A DNA stretch of 64,000 nt from Streptomyces sp. NBC_00224 (GCF_041435195.1 NZ_CP108106.1:1-64000); one strand, 5' to 3'. Shown: positions 14,312 to 23,433, numbered from the stretch's first letter. The notes: generated by a model from the letters alone, not told the origin. Numbers and translations: made by a program.

Positions 14312-15535
14312 ATGCCAAGCACCGCGTACAGCCTCTTCCTGCCCGGCCTGACCGCCGACGACGACCTGGACACCGTCATCAACTGGGGGCTCGGCGCCGA
14401 CTCCACCGCCTACCTCGCCCGCATGCTCACCGACCCCGCCGCCCACGGCATCGACCTCCAGCGCACCGCCGTCCTCTACATGGCCACGGGCAGCGAGTGG
14501 CCCGAAACCCGGCTGCTGTGTACGGAGTTCATGCTCCCACTGCTGCGCCAGCACCGCGTGCGGTTCGTCCAGCTGGCCCGCAACAGACATCTCAAGGCGG
14601 ACGGGATCACCGTGCTGGACGACTGCCGCCACCCTGAGCAGCTCCACGCCCGTGGAGCGTGGACGCTGTGGGAGGAGATGGAGTCCGTCGGCACCGTTCC
14701 CCAGCAGGCCGGGGCGCGCAAGTGCAGCCTCCGGGCCAAGGGCGAGGTCGGTGACCTGTGGCTCGGCCGGGTCTTCGGCGGCCGCCCCTTCCGGCAGATC
14801 CTGGGCTTCAACGCCGACGAGCCGGGCCGCCTCTTGAATGACACCACTCACTCGAAGATCCCGGGCCGCACCGGGGTGTTCCCGCTCATCGAATGGGGCT
14901 GGGGCAGGCGCGAGGTCGAGGACTACCTCCACCTGCGGTTCGGCGTCCACTGGCCCAAGTCGTACTGCACCTTCTGCTGCTTCCCCGTCTCCATGGGCGC
15001 GCTGCCCGCCCACCTGGAGCGCATGCGCACCCACCCGGACATCGCCGGACAGGTGCTGCGCCTGGAGTACACCGCGATGAGCCTCAACCCCAACGCCACG
15101 CTCTACGGCAGGACCGGCAGCCTCCTGGACATGCTGGACCCCTCCCAGCTACGGGACCGGGCCTGCCTGGAGGCCTTCGCACGCGAACTCGACACGCCCT
15201 GGGCGCTCTACCACGTGCGCCGCCTGTTCCTGCTGACCGCCGACGGCCGACGCCGCCCCGTGATGCGCTCCACCGAACGCGTCGACCTCGGCCACCCCCA
15301 GCTACTCGCCCGGCGACTGACCTCCCTCTCCCAGCGGCACCGCGTCGACGTCGAGCACGACCGGCTCTACGGGCGCGCCCGGGCCTGGGTCCGCCCCCGC
15401 CAAGACGGCTGGCCGATGGCCGAGGAACTGTTCTGCACCGCCCCGGCCCACGTGATCGACAAGCAGGACGGCGGCTTCGACAAGGCGTGGGACGCCCTGC
15501 TTTCGGGCTCCGGCGCGCAGCTCCAGCTGCCCTGA
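14312..15535 (+). CDS. PP-loop ATP pyrophosphatase / PAPS-reductase-like protein
   Basis: 407 residues, ATG 14312 behind CGAAGGAGCCC. Residues ~26-37 read NWGLGADSTAYL, a variant PP-loop in which the usual SGGKDS serine/glycine pattern is altered, followed by VLYMATGSEWPET typical of the fold. A cysteine cluster YCTFCCFP lies at ~215-222. The N-terminal two thirds match phage/plasmid members of the phosphoadenosine phosphosulfate reductase superfamily. Such enzymes adenylate a substrate before sulfur or amine transfer; the substrate here is unknown. It lies 40 bases before a DNA C5-methyltransferase, so a nucleic-acid modification role is plausible. Confidence 0.7.
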   Translation: MPSTAYSLFLPGLTADDDLDTVINWGLGADSTAYLARMLTDPAAHGIDLQRTAVLYMATGSEWPETRLLCTEFMLPLLRQHRVRFVQLARNRHLKADGITVLDDCRHPEQLHARGAWTLWEEMESVGTVPQQAGARKCSLRAKGEVGDLWLGRVFGGRPFRQILGFNADEPGRLLNDTTHSKIPGRTGVFPLIEWGWGRREVEDYLHLRFGVHWPKSYCTFCCFPVSMGALPAHLERMRTHPDIAGQVLRLEYTAMSLNPNATLYGRTGSLLDMLDPSQLRDRACLEAFARELDTPWALYHVRRLFLLTADGRRRPVMRSTERVDLGHPQLLARRLTSLSQRHRVDVEHDRLYGRARAWVRPRQDGWPMAEELFCTAPAHVIDKQDGGFDKAWDALLSGSGAQLQLP

Positions 15536-15575
15536 CGCAGCCATCCACCTCTCTTTGAAGAGCAGGAACTTCGAC

Positions 15576-16970
15576 GTGATCACCGTGACCGACTTGTTCT
15601 GCGGCGCCGGTGGCTCCACTCTCGGGGCCGAGCTGATTGACGGCGTCCGCGTGCGGATGGCGGCCAACCATGCCCGGCACGCCATCGACACCCACCAGCA
15701 CAACCATCCGCACACCGACCACGACTGCGCCGACATTTCCCAGGTCGTCCCGGCCAAGTACCCGCGCACCGACATCCTGTGGGCGTCACCGGAATGCACC
15801 CACCACACCCGGGCCCGGGGCAAAAAGCGCTGCTACGGGGAGTTCAACGACGGGCTGTTCGCCACCGACGGCACGGACGAAGCCGCCATCCGCTCACGGG
15901 CCACCATGCACGACGTCGCCCGCTTCGCCGAGCACCACCGCTACCGGGCGATCATCGTCGAGAACGTGCCCGACGCCCGCTGGTGGGGACCCGCAGATGC
16001 TCCGGGGTTCGCGTTCGACACCTGGGTGCGCAGCGTCGCCCTGTGGGGCCCGTACCTGTACCGGATCGTCTACCTGGACTCCGCCCATGCCCAGGCCGCC
16101 GGTCCCGGCTCCCGCTCCCGCCGCCCGCGGATGTATGTCGTCTTCTGGCGCCAGGGCGACCGCGCGCCCGACTTCGACAAGTGGTTGCGCCCCTACGGGA
16201 TCTGCCCCGCGCACGGCCGTGTCCATCTGATGCAGTCCTTCAAACGGACGCGGGTGTGCAGCCCGGAGCGCCCCTGGGGCGTCTACGGCGTCAAGACGGG
16301 CCAGTATCTCTACCGCTGTCCCCACGTCACCTGCCGCAACCAGGTGGTCGAACCGCCCGTGCGCGGCGCGATCGAGGCCCTGGACCTCACCCTTCCCGCC
16401 CAGATGCTCGGGGAGCGGCTCAGGCCTCTGGCGCCCAACACCATGCGGAAGATCAGCGCAGGGTGGGACAGGTACCAGCGGGTGCACGGCCCAGGTGCCT
16501 TCATCGAGCCGTACATGGTCGAGCTGCACGGCGGCGGCTCCACGCACCGCCGGGCCAGCGAGCCAATGTCCACGCTGACCGCCGGTGGCATCAACCACGG
16601 CGTCGTCTACGCCGATCCGGCCTCCCACGAGCTCCTGCCGTACTACGGCAACAGCACGGCGCAGCCCGTGACCCAGCCGATGCCCACCCTCACCACCCAC
16701 GACCGCCACGGGCTGATCGGCTACGCCACCAGCCTGGAGGAGTGCCGGTACCGGATGATCCGGGCCCGGGAGGCAGCACGGGCGATGGAGTTCCCCGACA
16801 CCTTCGTCTTCCTCGGACGGCGCGAGCAGCAGGTCGAGATGATCGGCAACGCCGTCACCTCCAACGCGGGCCGGGACCTGGTCGGCATGGTCGTCGAGGC
16901 CCTGACGGGCCAGGACACCGTGGCAGGGGCAGCGGCCCCGCACAGCCAGCCTGTGCAGGAGGCGGCGTAA
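15576..16970 (+). CDS. DNA cytosine-C5 methyltransferase (SPECT type)
   Basis: 464 residues from GTG 15576 (GAAGAGCAGGAAC upstream). Motif I is DLFCGAGGS at ~6-14. The catalytic loop usually written PCQ reads ASPECTHHT at ~70-78, with the nucleophile cysteine kept. ENVPD (motif VI) is at ~128-132 and the C-terminal GNAVTSNAG (motif X) at ~423-431. This SPECT variant is found in actinobacterial phage and plasmid enzymes. It methylates cytosine in DNA using S-adenosylmethionine. No restriction endonuclease is adjacent, so it is an orphan enzyme, perhaps for protection against host restriction during transfer. AGGAGG at its end serves the next gene. Confidence 0.85.
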   Translation: MITVTDLFCGAGGSTLGAELIDGVRVRMAANHARHAIDTHQHNHPHTDHDCADISQVVPAKYPRTDILWASPECTHHTRARGKKRCYGEFNDGLFATDGTDEAAIRSRATMHDVARFAEHHRYRAIIVENVPDARWWGPADAPGFAFDTWVRSVALWGPYLYRIVYLDSAHAQAAGPGSRSRRPRMYVVFWRQGDRAPDFDKWLRPYGICPAHGRVHLMQSFKRTRVCSPERPWGVYGVKTGQYLYRCPHVTCRNQVVEPPVRGAIEALDLTLPAQMLGERLRPLAPNTMRKISAGWDRYQRVHGPGAFIEPYMVELHGGGSTHRRASEPMSTLTAGGINHGVVYADPASHELLPYYGNSTAQPVTQPMPTLTTHDRHGLIGYATSLEECRYRMIRAREAARAMEFPDTFVFLGRREQQVEMIGNAVTSNAGRDLVGMVVEALTGQDTVAGAAAPHSQPVQEAA

Positions 16971-17155
16971 TTGAGGCGGCCCGCGCAGGAACCGCTGCCC
17001 ATCGCGAACGCGCCGGAGGCAGCACCGGCGTCGTCTTGGTGCCAGCGCTGGCACCGGGGCAGGCATTCGTGGCGGCACGTACGAGAGGGGGCTTCGACCG
17101 CCGCGACTACCACGTCGAGGTCATCGCCGAACTGGAGCAGGCTAAGAGGTCCTAA
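16970..17155 (+). pseudogene. Gene start truncated by the IS5-family element
   Basis: AGGAGG (16957-16962) lies 7 bases before ATT 16970 and TTG 16971. The ATT frame gives a protein-like sequence, including PALAPGQAFVAARTRGGFDR and DYHVEVIAELEQAK, that stops 10 bases inside the insertion element. Removing both nested elements restores continuity to 19566, but the frame soon loses protein character. ATT would be an unusual start; the TTG frame is less protein-like. Confidence 0.45.
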
Positions 17156-18030
17156 CAAAGGCGTTGGACGTGGCGGTGGGTGATGAGGCAGGTGGCGAGT
17201 CCGAGGAAGGCTTCGTGGATGTCGTCGCGTCGTTCCCAGCGGATGCGTAGTCGGCGGAAGCCGTGGAGCCAGGCGATGGTCCGTTCCACAACCCACCGGT
17301 GGACTCCGAGGCCGGATCCGTGCGGGACGCCGCGGCGGGCGATCACCGGTTTGACACCCATTGCCCAGACGAGACGGCGGTATTTGTCGTGGTCGTAGCC
17401 GCGGTCGCCGAGCAGGCTGTCGGGGCGGTTGCGTGGCCGTCCGACGAGGCCGGCAACAGACGGGATCTTCTTCAGCAGGGGTATCAGCTGGGTGATGTCG
17501 TTGCGGTTGCCGCCGGTCAGCGAGACGGCGAGTGGGATGCCCTGGCCGTCGACGATGAGGTGGTGTTTGCTGCCCGGACGTGCTCGGTCGACCGGGCTGG
17601 GACCGCTTTTGGGCCCCGTCGAGCTGCCCTGACGTGGGAGGAGTCGATCACCGCCCTCGACCAGTCCAGCTTCTTCGCGACCCGCAGCTTCTTCAGCAGC
17701 ACCAAGTGCAGTTGGTCCCAGACGCCGGCATCGTTCCACGCTGCCAGGCGCCGCCAGCAGGTCATACCGGATCCGAACCCCAGCTCCTGCGGCAGGTACT
17801 CCCACTGGATCCCGGTATGCAGCACGAACAGGATCCCGCAGAGTGCCTGCCGGTCCGGTACCCGGGGGCGTCCCTCCACCTGTTTCGGCGCCGGACCCGG
17901 AAGCAACGGCTCAATGAGCGACCACAGTTCATCCGACACGATCCAAGGCCGCGACTGACGTTTCCCCACGGCCAGACCAACGACCATCCGAACCAAAAGT
18001 CACATGATCAACAACTTCTGTTAGGGCCTC
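17146..18030. mobile_element. IS5-family insertion sequence, copy 1 (885 bp)
   Basis: The left end GAGGTCCTAACA and the right end (inverted) GAGGCCCTAACA form imperfect inverted repeats, and TAA is duplicated at 17143-17145 and 18031-18033. It contains one frameshifted transposase. It is nearly identical in length and organisation to copy 2 at 36621-37506, though diverged in sequence. It truncates the small gene at 16970. Confidence 0.9.
17152..17996 (-). CDS. IS5-family transposase, two frames joined by -1 frameshift
   Basis: Frame A (17517-17996) encodes the DNA-binding half (IVSDELWSLIEPLLPGP, CGILFVLHTGIQWEYLPQEL) and the first catalytic Asp in AVIDSSHV. It meets frame B at CCAAAAG, where a -1 slip gives RRGPK-SGPSPVDRARPGSKHH. 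Frame B holds the second Asp (GDRGYDHD) and the Glu (WVVERTIAWLHG), completing the DDE triad. Two-frame transposases joined by -1 frameshifting are common in the IS5 family, so the element may be active. Both halves are intact. Confidence 0.85.
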
Positions 18031-18034
18031 TAAG

Positions 18035-19560
18035 CTTCGCTTTTATCCCTGAGAGTGGTGGATCGTAGGTCATGCGGTTGTTTTGACTGCTGGATGGCGG
18101 GGTGCGGGGCCTCGTCGGCTGCCTGGTGGTCGGCCGGTGGAACGTCCGCAGGGTTGTGGTGGGTTGGTCAGTGTTCCCACTGCTGCCTGAACATGACGAA
18201 ATCGTCGACGGACCCGGCCAGGTGTGAGCCGATTTGATGGCAGTGGTTTCTCCCAGGGCAGGCGGTGGTCGGTGACCAGGGGGCGGGCGAGGCGGAGTTG
18301 GGTGTAGGCGACGAGCACGATCCAGGTCCATCGGTCGGCCTGTTCCGGGGTGCGCGGGCGGGGCAGGGTCCAGTTCAGTGTCTGGCGGGCGAAGCGGAAG
18401 GTGTGCTCGATGTCGAAGCGGCGGGTATAGGCCCGCCAGAGCAAATCCGGATCGGGAACCTGGCCGGAGGGTCCCGCCCACCACAGCCACAACGTCTTCG
18501 GTGCCCTGGCCCGGCCGGGCAGCCGGTCGACGCTGAGGCGGACCACGGTGCCCGGGACGACAGGGCGAGGGCCACGGCTGCCATGCCCGTCATGCTGCTG
18601 GGTCTTGGCGTGCAGGCGGTGCCAGAGCTGCACGGTGACCACGCCGTACTGCTCGTCCGCACATGAGTGGACGGAGTCCGGGGTCGGCCAGGTGGCGGGA
18701 TCGGCACAGGTGAACTTCGCGCCGTGGCGCCGCGGCCGCCCCGCGACCGTCGTCCTGCGGGGTGGCGGGTCGGCGTAGAAGCACCGGTCGGAGCGGACCC
18801 GGACCAGGATCTGAGCCGGACTGCCGGTGAGGTCGAGCGCGAGGCGGACGGAGTCGTACCCGCCATCGAAGACGAACAGCGGGCTCCGAGCGCCCAGTTC
18901 GGGACGCCGTTGCAGCAGGCCGCGGATCTGGCGGGCGGCGATGGTGCTGGGGTTCTCGCCCGGGAGCAGGCGCCGGGCATCGACCGGAGCGCTCCACGAG
19001 TTCGTGCTCAGCTCCAGGCCGGCCAGCCAGGAATAGGCCCAGCCTGCCACGATCGGCTGGCCCGCCGAGTGCCTGGAGGGGTGGTAGTAGTAACCGCGGC
19101 CGGGCGAGCACTCGGCATCACTGCGGACCCACACACTCACATCCACCGCGAACACCGGACACGACACACCAGGCAGCGAGTCGGCCAGCAACTCACGTGC
19201 CGCTTCGGGATCCACTCGGCCCTGGGCCAAGGCGGCGTAGGTGCTGCCGTGACCACGTCGGTGCAGCCCGTCCAGCGACAGATACGGCAGCGAGACGACC
19301 GGCCCGGCCGCCAGTAGAGCGTCCGTCAGCTCAAACAACGCATCCGCGCGCCGGACCAGACAGGCATACCAACTCCTACGAAAGCGCATCAGGTTGGCTT
19401 GCCCCTGGCGGGACATCCCGGGCCCGAGCACACTGACAGCGACGGCCATCGCGTCCTCCCCTGGTCTTCACCTACCTGGAGAGTCCCGCGATGGCCGTTC
19501 CATGTCCCACACATCACCCAACCAACCATGCAGGCCCACGGCGCAGGGATAAAAGCGAAG
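18035..19560. mobile_element. IS701/IS4-like insertion sequence (1526 bp)
   Basis: Perfect 17-bp terminal inverted repeats, CTTCGCTTTTATCCCTG (18035-18051) and its complement (19544-19560), are flanked by 5-bp direct repeats CTAAG (18030-18034 and 19561-19565). The left duplication overlaps the end of the IS5-family copy and its TAA duplication, so this element inserted after, and right beside, the first. One transposase gene fills it. Confidence 0.9.
18070..19449 (-). CDS. IS701/IS4-like DDE transposase
   Basis: 459 residues, start at 19449. The RNase H-like DDE core is visible: first Asp in CPVFAVDVSVWVRSDAE, second in LFVFDGGYDSVRLALD, and Glu in RRFDIEHTFRFARQTLNW. An N-terminal helical domain precedes and an arginine/proline-rich tail follows. 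Length and motifs fit the large actinobacterial transposase group related to IS701/IS4. The gene is complete inside intact inverted repeats, so the element is probably functional. Confidence 0.85.
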   Translation of the reverse strand: MAVAVSVLGPGMSRQGQANLMRFRRSWYACLVRRADALFELTDALLAAGPVVSLPYLSLDGLHRRGHGSTYAALAQGRVDPEAARELLADSLPGVSCPVFAVDVSVWVRSDAECSPGRGYYYHPSRHSAGQPIVAGWAYSWLAGLELSTNSWSAPVDARRLLPGENPSTIAARQIRGLLQRRPELGARSPLFVFDGGYDSVRLALDLTGSPAQILVRVRSDRCFYADPPPRRTTVAGRPRRHGAKFTCADPATWPTPDSVHSCADEQYGVVTVQLWHRLHAKTQQHDGHGSRGPRPVVPGTVVRLSVDRLPGRARAPKTLWLWWAGPSGQVPDPDLLWRAYTRRFDIEHTFRFARQTLNWTLPRPRTPEQADRWTWIVLVAYTQLRLARPLVTDHRLPWEKPLPSNRLTPGRVRRRFRHVQAAVGTLTNPPQPCGRSTGRPPGSRRGPAPRHPAVKTTA

Positions 19561-19565
19561 CTAAG

Positions 19566-19752
19566 GGCCGAATGCGCGGACTCGCTCCGGCTGATGCGCC
19601 TGTTCAGCATCACCGATGCAGACCGCCATGCGCTATGTCAGCACCGCCTGCCGGAAGCGCACCGCGAAACTACCCAGGTAGCGGGCCCACCCTGAGCCCG
19701 ATACCGCTAAAGCCCGTGGCGGGTGTAGCAGCGGATCCGGCATCATCCCCAT
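19566..19752 (+). other. Remnant to the right of the nested IS elements
   Basis: No intact gene. One short frame ending near 19678 reads MQTAMRYVSTACRKRTAKLP, reminiscent of the tail of a tyrosine recombinase after its catalytic tyrosine, suggesting a deleted integrase. The match is short and could be chance. Confidence 0.25.
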
Positions 19753-20376
19753 GTGATCGTGATGCAACCCGTTCTGGAGATCCTTACTGCCGACGACTTC
19801 GCGCTTTGGCCGGTTGGTGAGCGCGACTTCTACGGCTACCTCGTACTGGACGGGAAGCTGACTCCGGCGGAGGTCGGCACGGCCGTCATGCGAATCGCCG
19901 ACTGCAATGACTTCGAGCCGGAGGAGGAGCACGGGCCGTGCCCGACCGACCCGCTCGGCACATTCCTGCACGGACTGCTCACCATGCCTGATCTGTTCGC
20001 CGCCGGAGGGTTCCGGGTGACCGACAACGCCACCGTCTTCGTCGAGCCGGGCTGCTGCAACGGCCTGGAGACCTGGCGGGATTGGCTGGAGGTGCTCGAC
20101 GGCACCGGCTGCTCCTCCTTCGGTCACGATCCGTCCTCGGTGGCCGAACGCGTTGGCGACATCGTCCGGCCGACACTCGACGCCCACGGGACGGACGGCA
20201 GCCCAGTGATCGAACTGTCAGTAGACCAGGTACGCAGGCTCGTCTCGGGCGCCCAGCAGGATTTGCAGGACTTCCTCAGCCTTGCCGGAACCTGGGCTGA
20301 ACAACACCTGCCGGCACACGCTGCCGCCGTCACTGCCGCCCTGGCACGGGCACTGGACCTGGCGCCCCCACAATGA
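19753..20376 (+). CDS. Unknown protein, ~207 residues
   Basis: Possible starts are GTG 19753 and ATG 19762; no clear ribosome binding site separates them. An acidic soluble protein with strands and helices such as FYGYLVLDGKLTPAEVGTAV, GGFRVTDNATVFVEPGCCNG and ELSVDQVRRLVSGAQQDLQD. The stop overlaps the ATG of the next gene (ATGA), so the pair is co-translated. It resembles uncharacterised Streptomyces proteins; no function inferred. Confidence 0.6.
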   Translation: MIVMQPVLEILTADDFALWPVGERDFYGYLVLDGKLTPAEVGTAVMRIADCNDFEPEEEHGPCPTDPLGTFLHGLLTMPDLFAAGGFRVTDNATVFVEPGCCNGLETWRDWLEVLDGTGCSSFGHDPSSVAERVGDIVRPTLDAHGTDGSPVIELSVDQVRRLVSGAQQDLQDFLSLAGTWAEQHLPAHAAAVTAALARALDLAPPQ

Positions 20377-21026
20377 CCAGTTTCCTGACCCACCGAGCGC
20401 GCGTGCACGACGCCTGCCTTCCCCTCCGCCGCCGGCACAGTGCGCTGCGGACCTGCATCACCCTCTTTGCTCCGTACGGCTTCCGGGCGACCTACCACCA
20501 CCTCACGCTCAGCGCCGCGATCCCTCGGCGGCTGGAGGCGGACCCGGACGCGCTGGTGCGTGCGGTGGAGGAACTGTATGAGGCGCGGGTGCTGTGGCTC
20601 GCGCGGGCGGAGAAGTACGCAGCGCAACGCCGGGCGGAGAAGCGGGCCGGGCGCCGGGCTGTAGTGACCCCGCGACCGTGGTGGCTGCGGAGCTGGTGGG
20701 AGGCCCCGAACCGCGCCTGGTACGAAGACCCGTTTCGCCATCCGTCGCTGCGGCTGCCCGAGTACGTCCGGCGACAGAACGCGATTCTGGACGGCGCCGA
20801 TCTCCCCGGCTGCCCAGCATGCGGCGACGAGAGACCGCTGATGTCGAACTCGACCGGGCACGGCTGGGTGGAACTGTGCCGGGGGTGCGCGTGGGTGCTG
20901 GCGCCATGTCCGTGCGGGCAGCGGCACCGGTTCGTCCCGGAGACCCCGTTCAACTGGAACGGGATCTGGCAGCGGGCGCACATGCGCGATGACGGCATGC
21001 CTAACCCACACTGGCCTGCGGGCTAG
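20373..21026 (+). CDS. Unknown protein with C-terminal zinc ribbon
   Basis: 217 residues, ATG 20373 overlapping the previous stop. The N-terminal half is helical and basic (EELYEARVLWLARAEKYAAQ then RRAEKRAGRRA); a tryptophan-rich segment (WWLRSWWEAPNRAWYEDPF) follows. The C-terminal part has CPACGDE, LCRGCAW and PCPCGQ, a likely two-site zinc ribbon, ending in a tail with aromatic residues. Probably a nucleic-acid-associated or adaptor protein; not recognised. Confidence 0.6.
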   Translation: MTSFLTHRARVHDACLPLRRRHSALRTCITLFAPYGFRATYHHLTLSAAIPRRLEADPDALVRAVEELYEARVLWLARAEKYAAQRRAEKRAGRRAVVTPRPWWLRSWWEAPNRAWYEDPFRHPSLRLPEYVRRQNAILDGADLPGCPACGDERPLMSNSTGHGWVELCRGCAWVLAPCPCGQRHRFVPETPFNWNGIWQRAHMRDDGMPNPHWPAG

Positions 21027-21177
21027 CCAGTTGGATGCGGCACGGGGGGCTTGAGTGTGGCTGATCAGCCGGGTGGCACGCGCTCTTCAAATCATTGCCC
21101 GCCGCGCAGGTGATCGTTGCCCGGCACTCCTCGTAGCGAAGGGATATCGCGGACGCTACCGAGAGGGTGCCGGCCGG

Positions 21178-21696
21178 TCACCACACGTCGATGGACCAGA
21201 CGTCGCCCCTCTGGTGTCCGTCTGGATCTGGGTCGCCTGACCCGTACGGGTCAGGGTCGGCGACCACGTGGATGCGGGCGGCGGACCCGGATACGCGGTA
21301 GCAGTCCATGTCACTCGACGTGTTGTGCTTGTCGAGTTCGATCGTGTGGCCCAGGGCCAGGATGGCGGCCTGCAGTTCCTTGAAGGGGACTCTGGGTGCG
21401 AATTCCCCGTACTCCCGCGAGAGCGGGGACGGCACGGTGTTCGGGGACTGGTCGTACAGCAGCCGTTGGATCTTCACGCCGAAGCCGAAGCACGACATCT
21501 GCCCTTGCCACCCTGGCTGGTCCGGCGAAAAGTTAATTTCCACGAGCCCGTAGTCCCGCCGCAGTAGGCCACCACCGGGAACATCAAGGCATCTCGCCCC
21601 CAGGGCGGCCTCCCAGGCTTCCGGGTCGGCACCGAGGCCAACTCCCAGGACCTCACCGCAAACGGCGACGTGAGCGTAGAAGCCAAAAGCGGACAC
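21178..21696 (-). CDS. Unknown SMI1/immunity-like small protein
   Basis: 172 residues on the minus strand from GTG 21696 (GGGAGC upstream). The pattern of a conserved Trp/Gly-rich alpha/beta protein (DYGLVEINFSPDQPGW, VPFKELQAAILALGHTIELD, CYRVSGSAARIHVVADPDPY) resembles small immunity or SUKH-type proteins of toxin systems, but no diagnostic motif is present and no toxin lies beside it. It is convergent with the genes on its left and divergent from the sugar island. Confidence 0.45.
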   Translation of the reverse strand: MSAFGFYAHVAVCGEVLGVGLGADPEAWEAALGARCLDVPGGGLLRRDYGLVEINFSPDQPGWQGQMSCFGFGVKIQRLLYDQSPNTVPSPLSREYGEFAPRVPFKELQAAILALGHTIELDKHNTSSDMDCYRVSGSAARIHVVADPDPYGSGDPDPDGHQRGDVWSIDVW

Positions 21697-22350
21697 CCGT
21701 CAGCTCCCTCAACTATCCGGACAGGACACCACCTGCTGATCTCGGCACAGGACAGGCGGATCACTTCCCTGCATTCGGTGATCGTACAGAGCGGCCAGTC
21801 ATGGCAGTCGCCGGGTAAGTTCGTCGCCGTCGTCGAAGTCGAAGTCCCAGGCGGGATGTGTATTTCAGATCAGCCGTGGTCTTCCCATTCCTCCTGGCAG
21901 AACCGGGGTTCGCTCACCATGTCCCGTCAGCTAAGCCGGAACCCGCACGTGGGACCGCCGAGCCATCAACAGGCACGCAGGTTTCGGCTTACCAACGTTC
22001 AGGATTCCGGAAACCGGCGCGCTTCCGGCCGGACGGCACAGAAGATCCGCCGCCAGGAGCAGGGCCACCAGTACACGGCCGCCAAGCTCACCGCGCTGGG
22101 CTTCGCAGCTGCGGCCTGGCGGGGACCCGACCGCGTGGCTGCACGAGGCGCTGGCCGCAACCGGTGCCCGCAGGGTCCGGCACCGCGGTGTTCACCGTTT
22201 CTGCGGACAGTTGCTGCGTGTTGCCGCCTGGCCTGTGACGGTATCAGGATGAGAGGGTTGCGGCCGATGGCTGCCGCCCGAGGCACCCTTTCCTGCCGAC
22301 ATTCGCAGCTATACGCTGCGTCTACTCAGGCGCCGGGGAGGAGTTGGGCT
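21697..22350. other. Intergenic region before the sugar island
   Basis: About 650 bases without an intact gene. A protein-like stretch around 22035-22110 (QKIRRQEQGHQYTAAKLTAL) has no start or stop context and looks like a fragment of a lost gene. Near the right end GGGGAGGAG (22335-22343) is the ribosome binding site of the cyclase gene. No promoter of the P1-P7 type was seen. Confidence 0.5.
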
Positions 22351-22353
22351 TTG

Positions 22354-23421
22354 GTGGACCAGGGGCAGGCATTCACTGTCTGGTCGTATCGCGGTGCGTA
22401 TGAAGTTCGATGGATCTCGCTGAAGCGTGCCCTTCCGACGGGGCTGTCCGCATCGGACCGGCTCGTAGTCGACGCCACCGTGCTGGCAGGACACCCGGAA
22501 GTTGGAACACTCGCGTCTACCGCCCCCACGCTGCCGGTCGTGGCCGAGGAAGACCTCAAGTCACTCGAAGGCGCCCTGCTGGTCGTGACGTGGCTTCTCG
22601 ATTCCGGCTTCGACCGCGGCGGCACGCTTTACGTGATCGGCGGTGGAACGGTTCAGGACGCCGCCGCGTTCGCAGCCTCCATCGTCCACCGCGGCGCCCG
22701 TTGGGTGTTCGTGCCGACCACTCTCCTGGCCCAGGGCGACAGCTGTATCGGCAGCAAGTCGTCGATCAATCACCGGGGTTACAAGAATCAGCTCGGCACC
22801 TTCCACCCGCCGGCCGAGGTCATTGTCGACGACGCGTTCCTGGGCACTCTGGCGCCGCGCGATGTCCAGTCCGGCATTGGCGAGATGCTCCACTACGCCG
22901 CTCTAGGAGGCGACACGGTATGGGCGGCCTTCGAGGCGGAACTGTCCGGGGGTTGGGAGCGGCTCAGCACAGCGGACATGTCCGCCCTGGCCAGGCGGGC
23001 CATGACGGTCAAGAAGGACTTCGTCGAAACCGATGAATTCGACACCGGACTCCGCAGGAACCTTAACTTCGGGCACACTTTCGGCCACGGGATCGAATAC
23101 GCATCGAAGGGCCACATTCCCCACGGGATCGCGGTGGCCTACGGCATGGAGTGCGCGAACGCCTACGCCGAGAAGCTCGGCATCCTGGCCCCGGAGGTCC
23201 GCGCACGAATCGGCCTGATCATCCGCGGCCTGGTGGACGGGAGCGAACTCCGGGAGGTCAGCGCCTCCCAGATCGTGAGCGGCATGGCGCAGGACAAGAA
23301 GCGAGTGGGCGATGAAGCCGAGCTGATCCTCCTGGAGGACCTGGGGCGGCCGGTCAGGGTGAGCGCGCGGCTGGACGGGCACCTCGAACGGTTCCTCGAA
23401 CACGTCCTTGACACTTGGTGA
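22354..23421 (+). CDS. Dehydroquinate-synthase-like sugar phosphate cyclase
   Basis: About 355 residues; GTG 22354 or TTG 22351 fits GGGGAGGAG upstream. NAD-binding and active-site motifs of the family are present: LYVIGGGTVQDAAAFAASIV, WVFVPTTLLAQGDSCIGSKS, SINHRGYKNQLGTFHPP and the metal ligands in NLNFGHTFGHGIEYA. This superfamily converts sugar 7-phosphates or glucose 6-phosphate into carbocycles (dehydroquinate, 2-deoxy-scyllo-inosose, valiolones). The DSCIGSKSSIN stretch differs from the DHQS and DOI synthase forms I know, so the product is not assigned. It starts the sugar island and is followed by an aminotransferase and dehydrogenase, as in aminocyclitol pathways. Confidence 0.75.
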   Translation: MDQGQAFTVWSYRGAYEVRWISLKRALPTGLSASDRLVVDATVLAGHPEVGTLASTAPTLPVVAEEDLKSLEGALLVVTWLLDSGFDRGGTLYVIGGGTVQDAAAFAASIVHRGARWVFVPTTLLAQGDSCIGSKSSINHRGYKNQLGTFHPPAEVIVDDAFLGTLAPRDVQSGIGEMLHYAALGGDTVWAAFEAELSGGWERLSTADMSALARRAMTVKKDFVETDEFDTGLRRNLNFGHTFGHGIEYASKGHIPHGIAVAYGMECANAYAEKLGILAPEVRARIGLIIRGLVDGSELREVSASQIVSGMAQDKKRVGDEAELILLEDLGRPVRVSARLDGHLERFLEHVLDTW

Positions 23422-23433
23422 GCCGAGCGGGCC

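Noticed and set aside
13868-14637. Continuation of ssb into a long fused protein
   Set aside because: It depends on the C22 tract being correct and runs out of frame through the PP-loop gene; codon pattern and composition are not coding.
14312-16970. Phosphorothioation (Dnd) or BREX/DISARM defence locus
   Set aside because: Only a PP-loop protein and an orphan methyltransferase are present; none of the other required genes is seen.
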